A DNA stretch of 54,439 nucleotides from a virus (IMGVR_UViG_3300025102_000037:1-54439); one strand, 5' to 3'. Shown: positions 31,001-35,685, counted from the first letter of the stretch. A program made the numbers and translations. The notes: generated by a model from the sequence alone, not told the origin.

Positions 31001-32018
31001 AGCTAGATTTGTGGGTGGTAATCCATTGATGATGGATACTGCTAACTCTGCTGGTGCTATTCTATTTAAAATCTTTAGATCATATCCGACTCTGTTCTTT
31101 GGTCAAAGGTTAAGACAAGATTCTAGATACTATGGTCCGTTACAAAATGGTATTAGAATTGCTAATCTTATTTCGTTAGATATGCTTTACATGGTTGCAT
31201 CTGCTGTTGCCTCCGGCGGCTTAGATGAAAAACGTATAGATCTTTTAATGCAAGAAATTCAACAAAAGGATGCTTTAATTCGTCTTATTGCTCGCACGCC
31301 AACCTTTGGTATGTTTGGGGGAGTTCTTGCTTCTGCTGTTGCTGAAGCAGGAATCTTTGTTACGGGCGGAAAAGGTTACACACAAAACCTTTTGAACCAA
31401 GCATTTATTCCAATTCCTCTTGCTAAGATTCAATCTAGTGGCGTAAACGGTTTGCTTAATATGTTGAAGTATGCTGGTGAACATGGTGCTCAAGCAGATG
31501 CTCGTTTTAATTTAGCCTTGATGAATCTGTTAACCTCGTTACCAGTTCTGCAAGAGGCATATACCAAGGCAGCAATCCATCATTATTTCTCAACCCCTAT
31601 GATGAGAAATCTTCAAAACGAAAAACTGCAGAGAAAAATTAATGCAGGTAATCGTAGAAGAAGTGGTGGGTCTGGCGGTAGAGGAGCTGGCAGTGGAGGT
31701 CGACTCTATTATCAAGACCCTGAGGATTACAGAGCCAACCCCGGAGCTATTGAGTTTGCGGCAGATAGAAACATCTGGCCTGATGAATTAATATCTTATG
31801 ATATGTTGGCAGTTTTAGCCGGAGAGCCATTGCCGAGCCTGATGGGCCCTGCACCGCTTCCCAAGGCCGAAGACGACCCCACCCCCTCTGAAGCTGCTCC
31901 TCCGCCTCCACCGGCCCCTGAGGCCCCGCAAAAGCAAGTGGACACTTCTCCATCATTGTCAGCTAAGACTGGTAGCCCCAGTCAACGGTTCGCAGAATCA
32001 TTAGGTCAGTTCTCGTAA
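16035..32018 (+). CDS. Giant 5327-residue virion protein with candidate N4-type RNA polymerase domain and zincin
   Basis: Starts after AAGGAG and occupies the T7 gp16 (ejected protein) position. Seen: a Gly/Ala hydrophobic segment at about 330-352; a SAP-like motif at about 1130-1168; long charged coiled coil at about 1170-1660. The RNA polymerase signature is motif A DGNFNGIHH (D2285; T7 has DGSCSGIQH), an EDYY..SAHDILLALF helix like the DLY..VA helix that follows motif A in T7-type enzymes, and motif B with R2421, K2425, PVMTYLYG, Y2433, G2434 (T7: R627, K631, Y639, G640). HASDAAH at 3248-3254 parallels HSxDxxH before motif C. Motif C itself is uncertain (LITDTHYTG, D3402). A zinc-protease motif HELVH lies at 3851-3855 with EEFVAES about 60 residues later. 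The C terminus has hydrophobic helices and a proline-rich tail. N4 vRNAP (about 3500 residues) is the known precedent for a polymerase inside a giant ejected protein. The fold is inferred from motifs. Confidence 0.8.
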   Translation: MGEAERRLFEIEDLKNVTRDLRRRHTTLDGGQNNGLTTEDYNRNRAMDAQDRTLETLERNYAYSEHTANSQAANAREAATYGQKRFGKMKDNAVIAKFLGHRDPKGAQAYNDFMYKIATPDATGNLKIADQRTTGWAAASSASWFLSNAELERGITSRNANNIKINMNLMRGGLRDYFEGEGLKEYRGDEEIERGMDSITVAGDGWNVNPLNFDESFDAFGLMDSPDLQALRYTDSNFSADTYLNEIQEINPEFVSLMNKSGVDMDVLKQTGNANEFWWNVNRGIAMLGAANTIAHWKETVPEYQEWAMMAKDFVRDSLMNDPDFAGELVIGGMLALSTGPVGIAALTGLKVAKHVGKGKKFARTLVNAARTMRKAAQKANNALPQNWGLSIGYGLRKTAVGRFLNVTSDDFIVDGMKFGTTRKYGSKLTGYMMAELPAGFVEEGIAGAYNAYSMNQTQVGRDQDLFKAFIDEGVAGSLVRAFGINPALRSINFGMRYTGAKAEKYLVDNFGSMFDEDADGMGWTRNIGAFFHRAKQITSLDDTTFLSNELDALDVMIALDELNMTEAEAIAEIEGSNVQELVNKHPALQAIATMLEFDKEGNIIGRETLTDGKKGELKLVKLIRKTREDIARQKLGIDRTEDFTEQEGDTEDVRKFKAEQREKIAKEVKEGTVSKDEFNLALMGAVWGKLDSEAKSASEARAHRDAAYFQMSLRSLALEKHQEMKKTNPKATFQEAFDAVLDDPDLLIKMDQGGVSREIDQIIAEQHPDLYETATDENSGEEYFVPKKDTEDRKYSEELAKHRRNVDFDTQLAAIKAHRKRLGIVKDMRFAIDDALQEKANTAFRELNNKINHEASFNTVVEFIEANDDGSTLIIDGGKGLIEDLNDADIIEVTVNMRGVKMPMRLSVRRPKAFERKGRGQTLKTVKVEVQALTVEKYDSVREMLNKLQIVTGIDEVKAAEKLRPLIKQAIADRLGIKDASDTDLVAMFTGLRRAQGRELTEAEADLIKGLKSDSKKNRQRKINSRTAMIDLIQNDLTEVAVGQLSVQYFDGIGLDSSNVLARLSDPEASRFILTIENARKEAQDNLALSEVLSGLGGMFNIEIVPDADPRAIAERDLIRQKDAAKVKAMNLKGKALTAELDRLGLKKSGNAKAKKERVAQAYARLLEEGKPIDGKPEAEAKPEEPAKEPTAEETEITEIESRLAEIAKMEAESKENNQELAVHIIEEKERLTERLNELKEKQPETEDEGRGITFDPADARRPGVDQETNDLMNKFLQEATDPTLPRGSIERSEDRLVALKKMKDGKVLDEKESDAIDALIREETERLERRKAEQVEEESPVEVEVLQAVEESMDESAKTTDAKTGDAIDQANKDADSGEIIAEDGTVSEDGKKAAAIRTERQANTDRAVDSQRKAEDADTSSQRVKENYNTRRPIILQELRSIEAERERLREEAREQEGEKFDDEDFATRKDVVKLDQREAKLKKELATMEEALGNASQRIAEKNKDALQKAQVKEEELKERENALAPDMDQSIAENVWAQIEVRRMKKDKANDARRILRKLKEKNPQPTIEEMHAALLEVGFSEFDAKTIANFMTEEVNGAIEADKKLSKKEKERKKLTNIRERGDTTINQDHFNTAYEAFKKRLKTEAEGELTQRELRQAKIMALYGKEEWERVRAASNPDIELDIALEGNDAIVPIRGKPFTGLINTAFDPVDRNGIDMSDDDKTAVLNANNQLALIKALERAINNLATIEGRTTITSAELASFALAVGKRKGFDVNVGQLFAKMNWAVIFRESMVTGVDEGVEYFDPESLLDELMMHKARLEYKTRGRKTKLRALEAQKESLSRDEHLQDEELLLEETLEIAEGDSDTLKELGRILFRSETSSLRGQFLVGIDPTSRKLVRTSNKAEYEATVLGAIEERMKLYFAQPRKLAKIVNFLVEEGLLDPSYRDNTSPDQTAQKMYVQAVAQYLRTYPGNKSGDLSSWGNGDISYSFADQIGMGIVDTLAGEQIGTTHEMVEDYEDDYDSSGAKIHGSDRMDPVKHRGAPIKINMAEPMLPGRLEKLKEDHRLMMVNQFIMELDLTEEEMGMIFDFTDPEKTPDKTAVGVVADRSKFIAGERPMPRIIFADPTANLQSRKKLLEDMAFALSGLHDVLLSSIHDSVNNQVYGESIPSGFLDEGIVSELYERHGIGLPGTTVAIPGREDALGRGAGEAGGFGVAGARFGTLAYHAARSYGKMYPVFRDTAIEGLATWSAFSKAINEATDIGIKSAEEALSKDTYFDGNFNGIHHKMALSFTFTEMELDWSFPTDKLRAAIADKGDALDRFLFDHHEMMGNKFVGRYKNRNKEDYYIKSAHDILLALFKRAYQGTGPEQKLAQDTVEKLQEIGFLPETLSVATFEDGITIDNLLDGEEYAKVRALFKKPVMTYLYGAKKDTINKEFKNFLVDEMGLNATEASKVSDPLTRIALGFGLKSRQIALTDLTNKDRTEDPLLKNILGDDSQLDSILKAMRTRMDAHGFTDDNQRKLREHIRNMMVDPSNPMALEDITFNNLAFQIQMRDSMIEGLIQGQLGYQPGTPEYNRMKSKINKTMQAASDKQMEFLGNRIRKGIERLSAPALTSDTPLLKLTDKELETVPKVVGILLTKPKSEWSQFEEVKPYLDKNGNISDEPVGETLNLKKNMGSFIRHIRVEINEGITREEAQEVQKEADAAIEPQEGLFQAVKAMGEVGRKLDMVALDELMEFAGISVGDPNMRNTLEKYYKNNLTYRGIGRDGYAGRWYGTEHEGTHQGPKGAQDQGVAADEPLLAMGAMLKARNEVNFDKAEQMFARYLLHRTANVHTNVEHVIVKIAKQKLEGEKDPDQIRRLKAIIAIMTPDNELTPEQRVERDIQFFEDWHSQYEVAKAVEDAVKTQGGFESLTDSERQQVKLSSMLTQATAAHGMDPETVDTPATTVEELEDRKINLGQNHGMFATRAKAFDTSFRNLGVPEFKKIRVKRILQGTGMVTGKIESLRDFMDNAEESDALMIEQEHVNNLVENPYSTEPNDLLYPELNIAESSDIAMQASRQTIQKYATSLRTKLIRFAYDHGLIEMIQRGEWQRVDYLMKVRIIRDRNHEQRRTELNRLPAELSREELTKRREEIIHRYRRKTAREIKLINQRAEENADAVSTIVEMAPGGNVSTISTGTLVNKDGTSKNLGEILNTLRNELNNLGAYGALSPVEGVAMDDLSRAVFVTEETADRPRIVHASDAAHILTLIIDMQDTADFLRTEGRELVETIIKRNDLDITVEEFTKRLPVYGKYLSLDEAIFVIDELDKKETLADRNILTLAKSAYLGQLDQEETETALRSTSSRRGLIAGTGEIATENKIQGTTGRIKLTLSQARQALLNIRNSTTLDLITDTHYTGISHLNKHKSRGTRLDQIDHVTGQRVSEMRLRDEVHAEGMQYLVDEYNVREGKPTELNTSLNVVVGGRDRSMLSQTEGGNRRLPAMGGVFAEGPFRKRRGTQQAIYLDYSQFEGETDQLHSGVLKAQLTAWKQLEVLPDELESLVDIKPPFRGEKLRLLKQQRVLGYLATHYSISDETRITIPAVIKDGKVEQKAKSFGSVAVNTALAYMELYGNTKEMFVTEGGVTRSLTLEEVIQLPEVQRMITKAETWATTALMVRTGENGKYYDEARGFVMWLAENPASFTSSDENQLDIQFFEYLKSRNKSIDLLDKAEMKAAQDALRKAISQIEVEDSLQSREVPLTLTVDPDTAAKNLENTISGVAFKSSLEQAVADGYISETTKDIVLAVVAKISASNADFLNRVDIQFGANKSRAISAMAGDRYLIELSTADGKKNPMTAAKILLHELVHVGTYKYFDLESTSDEMLQIKELMRFRSVNKLMFDMTAAFTKGDRTATFQRHRQFMKKPEEFVAESAAMFWLTEARAEIEQILSDAEGKIEFSEVEDAGKQNFIKRIRKAIVRSIDSTRNTLRSMIATMTEFESYYGEEGKAELAKMKELALQAAGIVVKNGKPDASLVAKPNNHRYVFHHDGSESGTTTEKTDDEVLDLLGKIRSIKDQINTQRGKDGNDLSPEELSALGDELTARNSELDAVDALPDEFGTFRSQRIIAEQELRDNGRFRSGDGVLVVDMKDLLVEKPGVALSIFTRNLKNNNGKIHRGFLDRIALNREGLNQLTLGPSQNDMTYDSIYDLAVQLSLVIDQQILMTEHMINPEGTSDLLRAKQKIDNQLAFLRGQIRGNKDIKPEQESKILYYLAHPKAKPETGEEALHDVAKLMRTQFNDVIDLAKDTGLLFKGLDYSPVPIKINEQALMENRNEIMKSLTGDIAKKIRGNMADAIDPITLMSSGLLPPMFLTSKRTDPNSLSEDQKKDFINAVQKLAKTEAGRKVIEHAIGLLRPEQKEQFEGYPIKELLGYKYPVGGDSNWKTHHVMNLMIAFETLYEKGFKQQGFRKGAGRHNVLIEFVNQKQNRQQYIDAVSSQINTNQYTIMRANKKFNVSAVRATPLDPGKSTDTPVYSPATYRAELFLGEVQSGVRFLAADKVFEPTSSEIVSQMLGTAADRADGTHTLGDAFVKDSETLIEGVGTGLGFDAVATLAIGHRARGNGYEIEGIRFDDILGALLETGSDAIIRDPVLTEGVRDGLRKNRSISGLRDSLKVVQNKYDTLAGRRVRVDKTQGSGLINRIASMGSDLVLASYGGNLALATSIVEGTATAFQMAGRGDMLRGPAMLLKSMLMGGAQGTLGGLVKAGRLFGFESNRFQIKSTAAELSYAFEHTKVRGMETSSDDPSLVTEGTMSKIGAFVGQVPRSLADAATGASSGVTNGIKFAVEGLAINTLNKLIRSGGLMKMAKFLETDKGKELLALGESENIATSKLYSQVKRILKGSGLSDFAFLGKHDVKVFMAMMDSGVLRPDFLKDLNDLINVAGLEQFIFDGSAAKYSPRSSALTHIAQLQRAALMTQDKAKRDRFMNTLSQIKEYVNREIEARFVGGNPLMMDTANSAGAILFKIFRSYPTLFFGQRLRQDSRYYGPLQNGIRIANLISLDMLYMVASAVASGGLDEKRIDLLMQEIQQKDALIRLIARTPTFGMFGGVLASAVAEAGIFVTGGKGYTQNLLNQAFIPIPLAKIQSSGVNGLLNMLKYAGEHGAQADARFNLALMNLLTSLPVLQEAYTKAAIHHYFSTPMMRNLQNEKLQRKINAGNRRRSGGSGGRGAGSGGRLYYQDPEDYRANPGAIEFAADRNIWPDELISYDMLAVLAGEPLPSLMGPAPLPKAEDDPTPSEAAPPPPPAPEAPQKQVDTSPSLSAKTGSPSQRFAESLGQFS

Positions 32019-32028
32019 GGAGTTCTTT

Positions 32029-32478
32029 ATGTTATCAGCTTTTCTTAATCCTGAAATGTTATCCCTGCTGACGGGAAGTGTCACAGGGTTTATCTTTAAG
32101 AGTATGGCGGAGAAACGAAAAAATGAACAAGAAAAATTTATGCGAGTACTTCAGGCTCAAGAGGCATCGGATGACTCAGCGAATCAAGCTGCTGAAAGAG
32201 TTAGTGATGCAGGAGGCAAGCTGGTTAGGCGTTGTATTGTTATATGTATTTTGTTCGCTACTATTATTGCTCCTTTTATCATTGCTTTCAATGACGGGAT
32301 AACTACAGTAGTGGAGCATACTGAGACAGTGTATGGATGGTGGGATCTTTTGAAGATGTTCCCTGAAGAGAAAACTATATTTACTGAAGTTGACGGGTTT
32401 TTATTTACTCCTGAGAATAGAAATATTCTAGTGACTATCGTAGGATTTTACTTTGGTCAAGCTGTGAAAGGGCGATAG
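32029..32478 (+). CDS. Three-TM holin candidate
   Basis: 149 residues with AAGGAG before the ATG. Three hydrophobic segments are visible: residues about 4-24, 69-87 (IVICILFATIIAPFIIAF) and 131-145 (NILVTIVGFYFG). They are separated by a charged cytoplasmic stretch (EKRKNEQEKFMRVLQAQE) and an aromatic/acidic loop. Short polytopic proteins of this shape just before an endolysin are usually holins or gene-transfer-agent-type 3TM holins, which open the inner membrane. The endolysin gene starts 461 nt downstream with a small gene in between. Family not proven by sequence alone. Confidence 0.5.
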   Translation: MLSAFLNPEMLSLLTGSVTGFIFKSMAEKRKNEQEKFMRVLQAQEASDDSANQAAERVSDAGGKLVRRCIVICILFATIIAPFIIAFNDGITTVVEHTETVYGWWDLLKMFPEEKTIFTEVDGFLFTPENRNILVTIVGFYFGQAVKGR

Positions 32479-32556
32479 GGGTCACGAATTTGTAAGGGGC
32501 TTTCTAAGATTTTTGTTTTGAGATGACCCCCATTACCCCCCTTGAAAGGATTTGTG

Positions 32557-32775
32557 ATGAACTACGATATTTCTGCTTTGACTGACTGGCTTGACATGCA
32601 ACAGATTACTGCTGTCATTGACAAGCACGAGCACCAGCTCGGGCCTTGGCCCATTAAGCCTTATCCCGGCAGCACGGCGTTTAGGCGTGCCCTCTATCGC
32701 TACCTCAGCACTCGGGACAAGACACCCGAGCAATGGGAAGAGGATCGCTACGCCGATTGGTGCGACTCTCTCTAA
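32557..32775 (+). CDS. Hypothetical 72-residue protein
   Basis: The ATG at 32557 has GAAAGGA six bases upstream, so it is preferred to the in-frame ATG at 32542, which is inside the ribosome-binding site. The sequence has several tryptophans (DWLDM, GPWPIKPYPG, EQWEEDRYADWCDSL) and no membrane segment. Base composition is clearly more GC-rich than the structural genes. It lies between the holin candidate and the endolysin and is followed directly by a perfect hairpin. Function unknown. Confidence 0.6.
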   Translation: MNYDISALTDWLDMQQITAVIDKHEHQLGPWPIKPYPGSTAFRRALYRYLSTRDKTPEQWEEDRYADWCDSL

Positions 32776-32784
32776 CCACCGCCT

Positions 32785-32806
32785 CGCTAGGCTTAACGGC
32801 CTAGCG
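32785..32806 (+). terminator. Perfect 8-bp hairpin after the 72-residue gene
   Basis: CGCTAGGC and GCCTAGCG pair perfectly around the loop TTAACG, ten bases after the stop codon. The following bases (TTGCTTTCCTT) are pyrimidine-rich but not a clean T run, so this may be a weak terminator, an RNA-processing site or a hairpin promoter rather than a classical intrinsic terminator. Confidence 0.5.
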
Positions 32807-32859
32807 TTGCTTTCCTTAACGCCGGGAGTTATGACCCTGAGCGGAGGTGCACTGGCACC

Positions 32860-32895
32860 GCTGGGCTACCCTTAGCGGGGTAGCTCAGTCATTCC
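32860..32895 (+). repeat. 36-nt hairpin repeat, copy 1 (upstream of endolysin)
   Basis: The element reads GCTGGGCTACC, six variable bases, GGGGTAG, six variable bases, CATTCC. It forms a 7-bp stem (GCTACCC/GGGTAGC, loop TTAGCG). A second copy of identical length follows the endolysin. It sits 44 nt before the endolysin start. Role unknown: promoter hairpin, processing site or recombination scar. Confidence 0.6.
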
Positions 32896-32938
32896 ATAGG
32901 CACACTGCAGCCTTCAATGCAGAGATTAGGAGACTGTT

Positions 32939-33424
32939 ATGAAACAGTTGATTACTACCGTAGCGTGTGTTGCTATCCTGTCGTTCGTCTTTGGCGTGGC
33001 TGTGGGTAGCTCTGAGCCGAAGCCTGCCCAAGCAGTGGGCTTTGAGCTTGAGCGATCACCAGCTGTTGCCATGGCTAACACCTTGCTGGAGATGTCACCA
33101 CTCGAGGATGCTATCTGGTTGGCTGAGTCCAACCGATGGACCGGAGAGTTGGGACCAATCTTTGGTGACGATGGCGATGCCTGTGGTCCGTTGCAGATTC
33201 ACTATGCCTGTTGGGTTGATGCTCTTGAGCACGACCCAAGCATTGGTGGTCAGTACCGGAACTGTCAGGATCTAGGCTATGCCCTGTCTATCTTCCGTGC
33301 TTACATGGATAGATACGGTCAGGGTAAGACTGATCGACAGAAGGCACGCATCTGGAACGGTGGACCGAAAGGCCACCTGAAGGCTGCAACACTTAGCTAC
33401 GCTGCCTTGTCCTACTTGGACTAA
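32939..33424 (+). CDS. Endolysin, lysozyme-like, with N-terminal signal/anchor
   Basis: 161 residues, TAGGAG before the ATG. Residues 4-22 are hydrophobic (ITTVACVAILSFVFGVAVG), followed by a PAQA region, so the protein is either cleaved by signal peptidase or is a signal-anchor-release endolysin. The catalytic part recalls invertebrate-type and related phage lysozymes: AESNRWTGE (candidate catalytic Glu), GDDGDACGPLQIHYACW, CQDLGYALSIFRAYMDRYG, and a closing ARIWNGGPKG. It would cleave peptidoglycan glycan strands in the periplasm at lysis. Neighbours support this: the holin candidate is upstream. Identical 36-nt hairpin repeats flank the gene. Family assignment is by motif only. Confidence 0.75.
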   Translation: MKQLITTVACVAILSFVFGVAVGSSEPKPAQAVGFELERSPAVAMANTLLEMSPLEDAIWLAESNRWTGELGPIFGDDGDACGPLQIHYACWVDALEHDPSIGGQYRNCQDLGYALSIFRAYMDRYGQGKTDRQKARIWNGGPKGHLKAATLSYAALSYLD

Positions 33425-33430
33425 GGCACT

Positions 33431-33466
33431 GCTGGGCTACCTCGAAAGGGGTAGTGCCAGCATTCC
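33431..33466 (+). repeat. 36-nt hairpin repeat, copy 2 (downstream of endolysin)
   Basis: Starts seven bases after the endolysin stop. It has the same conserved blocks and spacing as copy 1 at 32860 (GCTGGGCTACC, GGGGTAG, CATTCC), while the loop (TCGAAA) and the six bases before CATTCC differ. The stem CTACC/GGTAG is kept. An overlapping alternative stem GGCACT/AGTGCC (33425-33430 with 33453-33458) is also possible. Confidence 0.6.
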
Positions 33467-33578
33467 CACCTCTTTGCTGGTTGCGGCGGGGGATGGAAGG
33501 TGGGTAAGCCACCATCGCAGGTAACTGTGGTGGTGGTATTAGCGGTGGTTAGCCGTGAGCTTGCTGGTGCGTACCAGC
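33465..33578 (+). other. Hairpin cluster in spacer before the 165-residue gene
   Basis: No reading frame with a plausible start fits this spacer. Three stem-loops are visible: CCCACCT/AGGTGGG (33465-33504), CCACCA/TGGTGG (33509-33533) and GCTGGT/ACCAGC with loop GCGT (33563-33578). The last ends just before the AGGAA site of the next gene. Confidence 0.45.
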
Positions 33579-33595
33579 GATAGGAATACTTTACC

Positions 33596-34093
33596 ATGAA
33601 CAGGTATAAGTTTCTTCTTGATCGTGTAGCAACAGATGTGTTCGCGTGGCCTCGTGGTCCACAACATCCACCTCTGTTCTATGTCACCATTTACAAAGTC
33701 ACACGCTGTTACGGTGGTCCTGAAGAGGGCGGCTGGGATTACGACCATACAGATTATCTGTCATCGTGTCCAGTCCGCGATCTTCACTACGCTGCAGAGT
33801 TGATTGAAGCATTGGAGGCTGAGCCCTCATTGCAGAAACAACCTAAACCGTATCCAGTGAGTCCGATGCATGGCGATCCTTTTGATCTCATGAACGACTC
33901 GGATGACTGGACACCACGCGGTGCGGACGGGGATGTACGGTATGAGTTCAGTATTGAAGTCATGCCAGACCACCCCAACCTCACTCATTATAGAAACAAT
34001 CTTGAACGAGTATCGTTCTATGATGATGGCGACCGACGGTTCTATACCGTTGGCTGGAGACAATCACCCGCTGGTGTCCCTCGTTACGAGTGA
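33596..34093 (+). CDS. Hypothetical 165-residue protein
   Basis: Starts at an ATG with AGGAA about ten bases upstream. Soluble, rich in proline, tyrosine and tryptophan (WPRGPQHPPLFYVTIYKVTRCYGG, split here by a GGWDYDHTDYLSSC segment). No membrane segment and no recognised motif. It belongs to the GC-richer block with the endolysin and the first RNA polymerase, each gene standing alone with hairpin-filled spacers. Function unknown. Confidence 0.65.
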   Translation: MNRYKFLLDRVATDVFAWPRGPQHPPLFYVTIYKVTRCYGGPEEGGWDYDHTDYLSSCPVRDLHYAAELIEALEAEPSLQKQPKPYPVSPMHGDPFDLMNDSDDWTPRGADGDVRYEFSIEVMPDHPNLTHYRNNLERVSFYDDGDRRFYTVGWRQSPAGVPRYE

Positions 34094-34108
34094 TGCCCTC
34101 ACCGCCTT

Positions 34109-34267
34109 GTGCTCTCGGAGGGGAGCACTTGGCCTTTCCCCTTGCTTGCAGGGGACACGCGAAAGGAGTTCGCAATGCGATTGCCAGTGATGGCAAACCG
34201 CAGGACTATATGCGTCCGCTGAGGATGACAGTCCTCAACTGGGCAGTCCTCAACCTTCGGGCTGAGG
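34109..34267 (+). other. Hairpin cluster in 226-nt spacer
   Basis: Four hairpins follow one another: GTGCTCTC/GGGAGCAC with loop GGAG (34109-34128), CCCCT/AGGGG (34138-34154), TGAGGA/TCCTCA with loop TGACAG (34220-34237), and CCTCA/TGAGG closing a CC-TTCG-GG tetraloop (34248-34267). The 11-mer CAGTCCTCAAC occurs twice (34229 and 34244). A good ribosome-binding site (AAAGGAG near 34163) is followed by an ATG with only 15 codons. Confidence 0.5.
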
Positions 34268-34319
34268 TATCTGGTGTGGCATAGTGAAGCCCTACATTTA
34301 CTGATTGGAATAGATTACC

Positions 34320-34877
34320 ATGAAGAATTTCTTCAAGAAATCGGAATCGACATTCAAGACCCCTGAAAAGGTCATGTCGGTTGTCTCCTTTTCCTTTGAC
34401 CGGAACGAGGGATGGCAAGTAATTGCTACTACCCTCCTTCCCAATGCCAACTTCCGAGCTGAACGCGAAGTTGTTGGTACTCTCGGGTTCGAGGCACAGC
34501 CTGATGCTGTTGTCAAGAATCTGGTCAAGCAGGCCCATGCGTCGAATCGTGAACTCGTTTCGATCATCCCTGCTGGCAAGGACGGCGAGCAAGTACGCCC
34601 AGCTTACTGGGCTACCGTTGCTTGCTCGACAGACGGTTACACTTTGACCGTCGAGGCCCTGATGCCAAAGGCCATCGCCCCGTATATCGAGGGTGTTGGT
34701 GCAGGCTTCAGCGTTGATCTCAAGACCAAGACCTACGGGCGTAAGCTCAAGGCTGAGGTCGGGCAGATCCTTTCCAGCTATGATCCGCAGGACGCTCCTG
34801 CGGGGAGCATCGTGTTCTCACTCTGTGTCGCGAACGGCTCAGGGTACATCTCAATGTACAAAGCCTTGAACGGCTAA
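34320..34877 (+). CDS. Hypothetical 185-residue protein
   Basis: ATG start without a strong ribosome-binding site. Soluble; alternating beta-strand pattern (VMSVVSFSFDRNEGWQVIATTLL, then YWATVACSTDGYTLTVEALM broken by polar stretches) and a GFSVDLKTKTYGRKLKAEVGQ segment. No cysteine cluster or membrane helix. GC-rich codon choice (CTC, GGC, AAG) differs from the structural genes. Not recognised. It is isolated between two hairpin-rich spacers. Confidence 0.65.
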   Translation: MKNFFKKSESTFKTPEKVMSVVSFSFDRNEGWQVIATTLLPNANFRAEREVVGTLGFEAQPDAVVKNLVKQAHASNRELVSIIPAGKDGEQVRPAYWATVACSTDGYTLTVEALMPKAIAPYIEGVGAGFSVDLKTKTYGRKLKAEVGQILSSYDPQDAPAGSIVFSLCVANGSGYISMYKALNG

Positions 34878-34904
34878 ACACATTGGGCTTCACACCACAC
34901 CACT

Positions 34905-34930
34905 CTTACCCTGCTTAGCGGCGGGGTAAG
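34905..34930 (+). terminator. Hairpin CTTACCC/GGGTAAG after the 185-residue gene
   Basis: A 7-bp stem with a 12-base loop starts 27 nt after the stop codon and is followed by GGCTTTGCC. The loop again contains TTAGCG next to GGGG, like the hairpin at 32865, so it may belong to the same class of element. Termination is the simplest reading but there is no long T run. Confidence 0.45.
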
Positions 34931-34944
34931 GGCTTTGCCGATCA

Positions 34945-35110
34945 TCTCTTATGATAATATTATGTTATCATATGCCATCATACATCATGGGTAGTGGTTG
35001 TGGTGGTGGTGATGGTGGCGGGCTTGGGTCTATCTTGTGGATAACCCGGGTCTACATCCGTATCCCATGGCTGTCCGTCCATAGGGGTACCTGCTTTTTT
35101 CCACGGACGA
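34945..35110 (+). other. AT palindrome plus GTG/ATG triplet tract (origin-like spacer)
   Basis: The spacer holds an 8-bp AT palindrome, TATGATAA/TTATCATA with loop TATTATG (34950-34972). Then come a strand-biased run of GTG/GGTGATGG triplets (about 34990-35025), the palindrome ACCCGGGT (about 35047), and a GTCCGT/ACGGAC inverted repeat (about 35071-35106). A spacer of similar make-up occurs at 37670. No gene supported. Confidence 0.4.
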
Positions 35111-35124
35111 TAAGGAGATCACCA

Positions 35125-35442
35125 ATGAGTGATAAACGTGTTTACAATCATAGAACTCCTCACAACTTGTATCCTATGGGGTACCAGTACATGATGATAG
35201 CTTGGAATGATCGTCATCCAGATGATCAGATGGAGAGCCGTCAAGTCATGGAGCATGCTGTCAAGCGTGCTGAGTTTTCGTTTGTACAGGCTCTGAGCAA
35301 TGACCCTTTGATCAGGGATATCTTAGAGGCTACCGTTCCTCTTCCTAATCCAACTGACCAACAGCGTAGGCTGACACGGATAGTTGGGCTTAAAGAGGGG
35401 ATGCCCGAATCGTTTAATGAATTCAAAAGGAATCAATTCTAA
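35125..35442 (+). CDS. Hypothetical 105-residue protein
   Basis: The ATG at 35125 follows AAGGAG with ideal spacing; the in-frame ATG at 34951 would translate the triplet tract and is rejected. Sequence is soluble and charged (YQYMMIAWNDRHPDDQMESRQVMEHAVKRAEFSF, shown here only as a pattern of helix-forming residues), ending with an LTRIVGLKEGMPESFNEF region. No recognised domain. Its stop overlaps the start of the next gene (TAATG), so the pair is coupled. Confidence 0.7.
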   Translation: MSDKRVYNHRTPHNLYPMGYQYMMIAWNDRHPDDQMESRQVMEHAVKRAEFSFVQALSNDPLIRDILEATVPLPNPTDQQRRLTRIVGLKEGMPESFNEFKRNQF

Positions 35443-35636
35443 TGTCATTATCTGATAATGAACGTATTGAACTGAAGGAACTCCGAGCAGATAAAGCTGT
35501 TTATGAAAATAGAATAGCATATCTGGAGCAGACAGTTAGATCATATAAGATTGAAATTAATTGTCTACGCAACAAGAGACTTAGCCCTGCTGAGGTTAAG
35601 CAAGAGACAATCCGTCGACTGAAGGCTGGATTGTAA
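35442..35636 (+). CDS. Small coiled-coil protein, 64 residues
   Basis: Starts on the stop of the preceding gene. Almost the whole chain is predicted by eye to be one amphipathic helix with heptads (ELKELRADKAVYENRIAYLEQ, then SYKIEINCLRNKRL) and a basic end. Likely dimeric. Could be a regulator or structural adaptor; no family recognised. It is the last gene before the hairpin array in front of the first RNA polymerase gene. Confidence 0.65.
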   Translation: MSLSDNERIELKELRADKAVYENRIAYLEQTVRSYKIEINCLRNKRLSPAEVKQETIRRLKAGL

Positions 35637-35655
35637 GCGGAGAGTTGAAGAGAAT

Positions 35656-35685
35656 GGATGGCACTGGGGAAACCTAGTGTCATCC
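35656..35685 (+). terminator. 13-bp hairpin with GAAA tetraloop
   Basis: GGATGGCACTGGG pairs with CCTAGTGTCATCC (two G-T pairs) around a GAAA tetraloop and is followed by TTTGCC. It lies 20 nt after the stop of the coiled-coil gene and is the first of four successive hairpins before the RNA polymerase gene. A stable GNRA-capped stem fits a terminator or processing site. Confidence 0.6.

Noticed and set aside
34174-34221. 15-codon frame with a strong ribosome-binding site
   Set aside because: Too short to claim as a gene; it lies in the hairpin cluster and could equally be a remnant or a leader.
34988-35025. GTG/GGT triplet run as CRISPR or microsatellite array
   Set aside because: No spacer-repeat periodicity; just a short strand-biased triplet run.
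34951-35124. Upstream extension of the 105-residue gene
   Set aside because: It would translate the GTG triplet tract into poly-Gly and lacks a ribosome-binding site; the ATG at 35125 has an ideal one.
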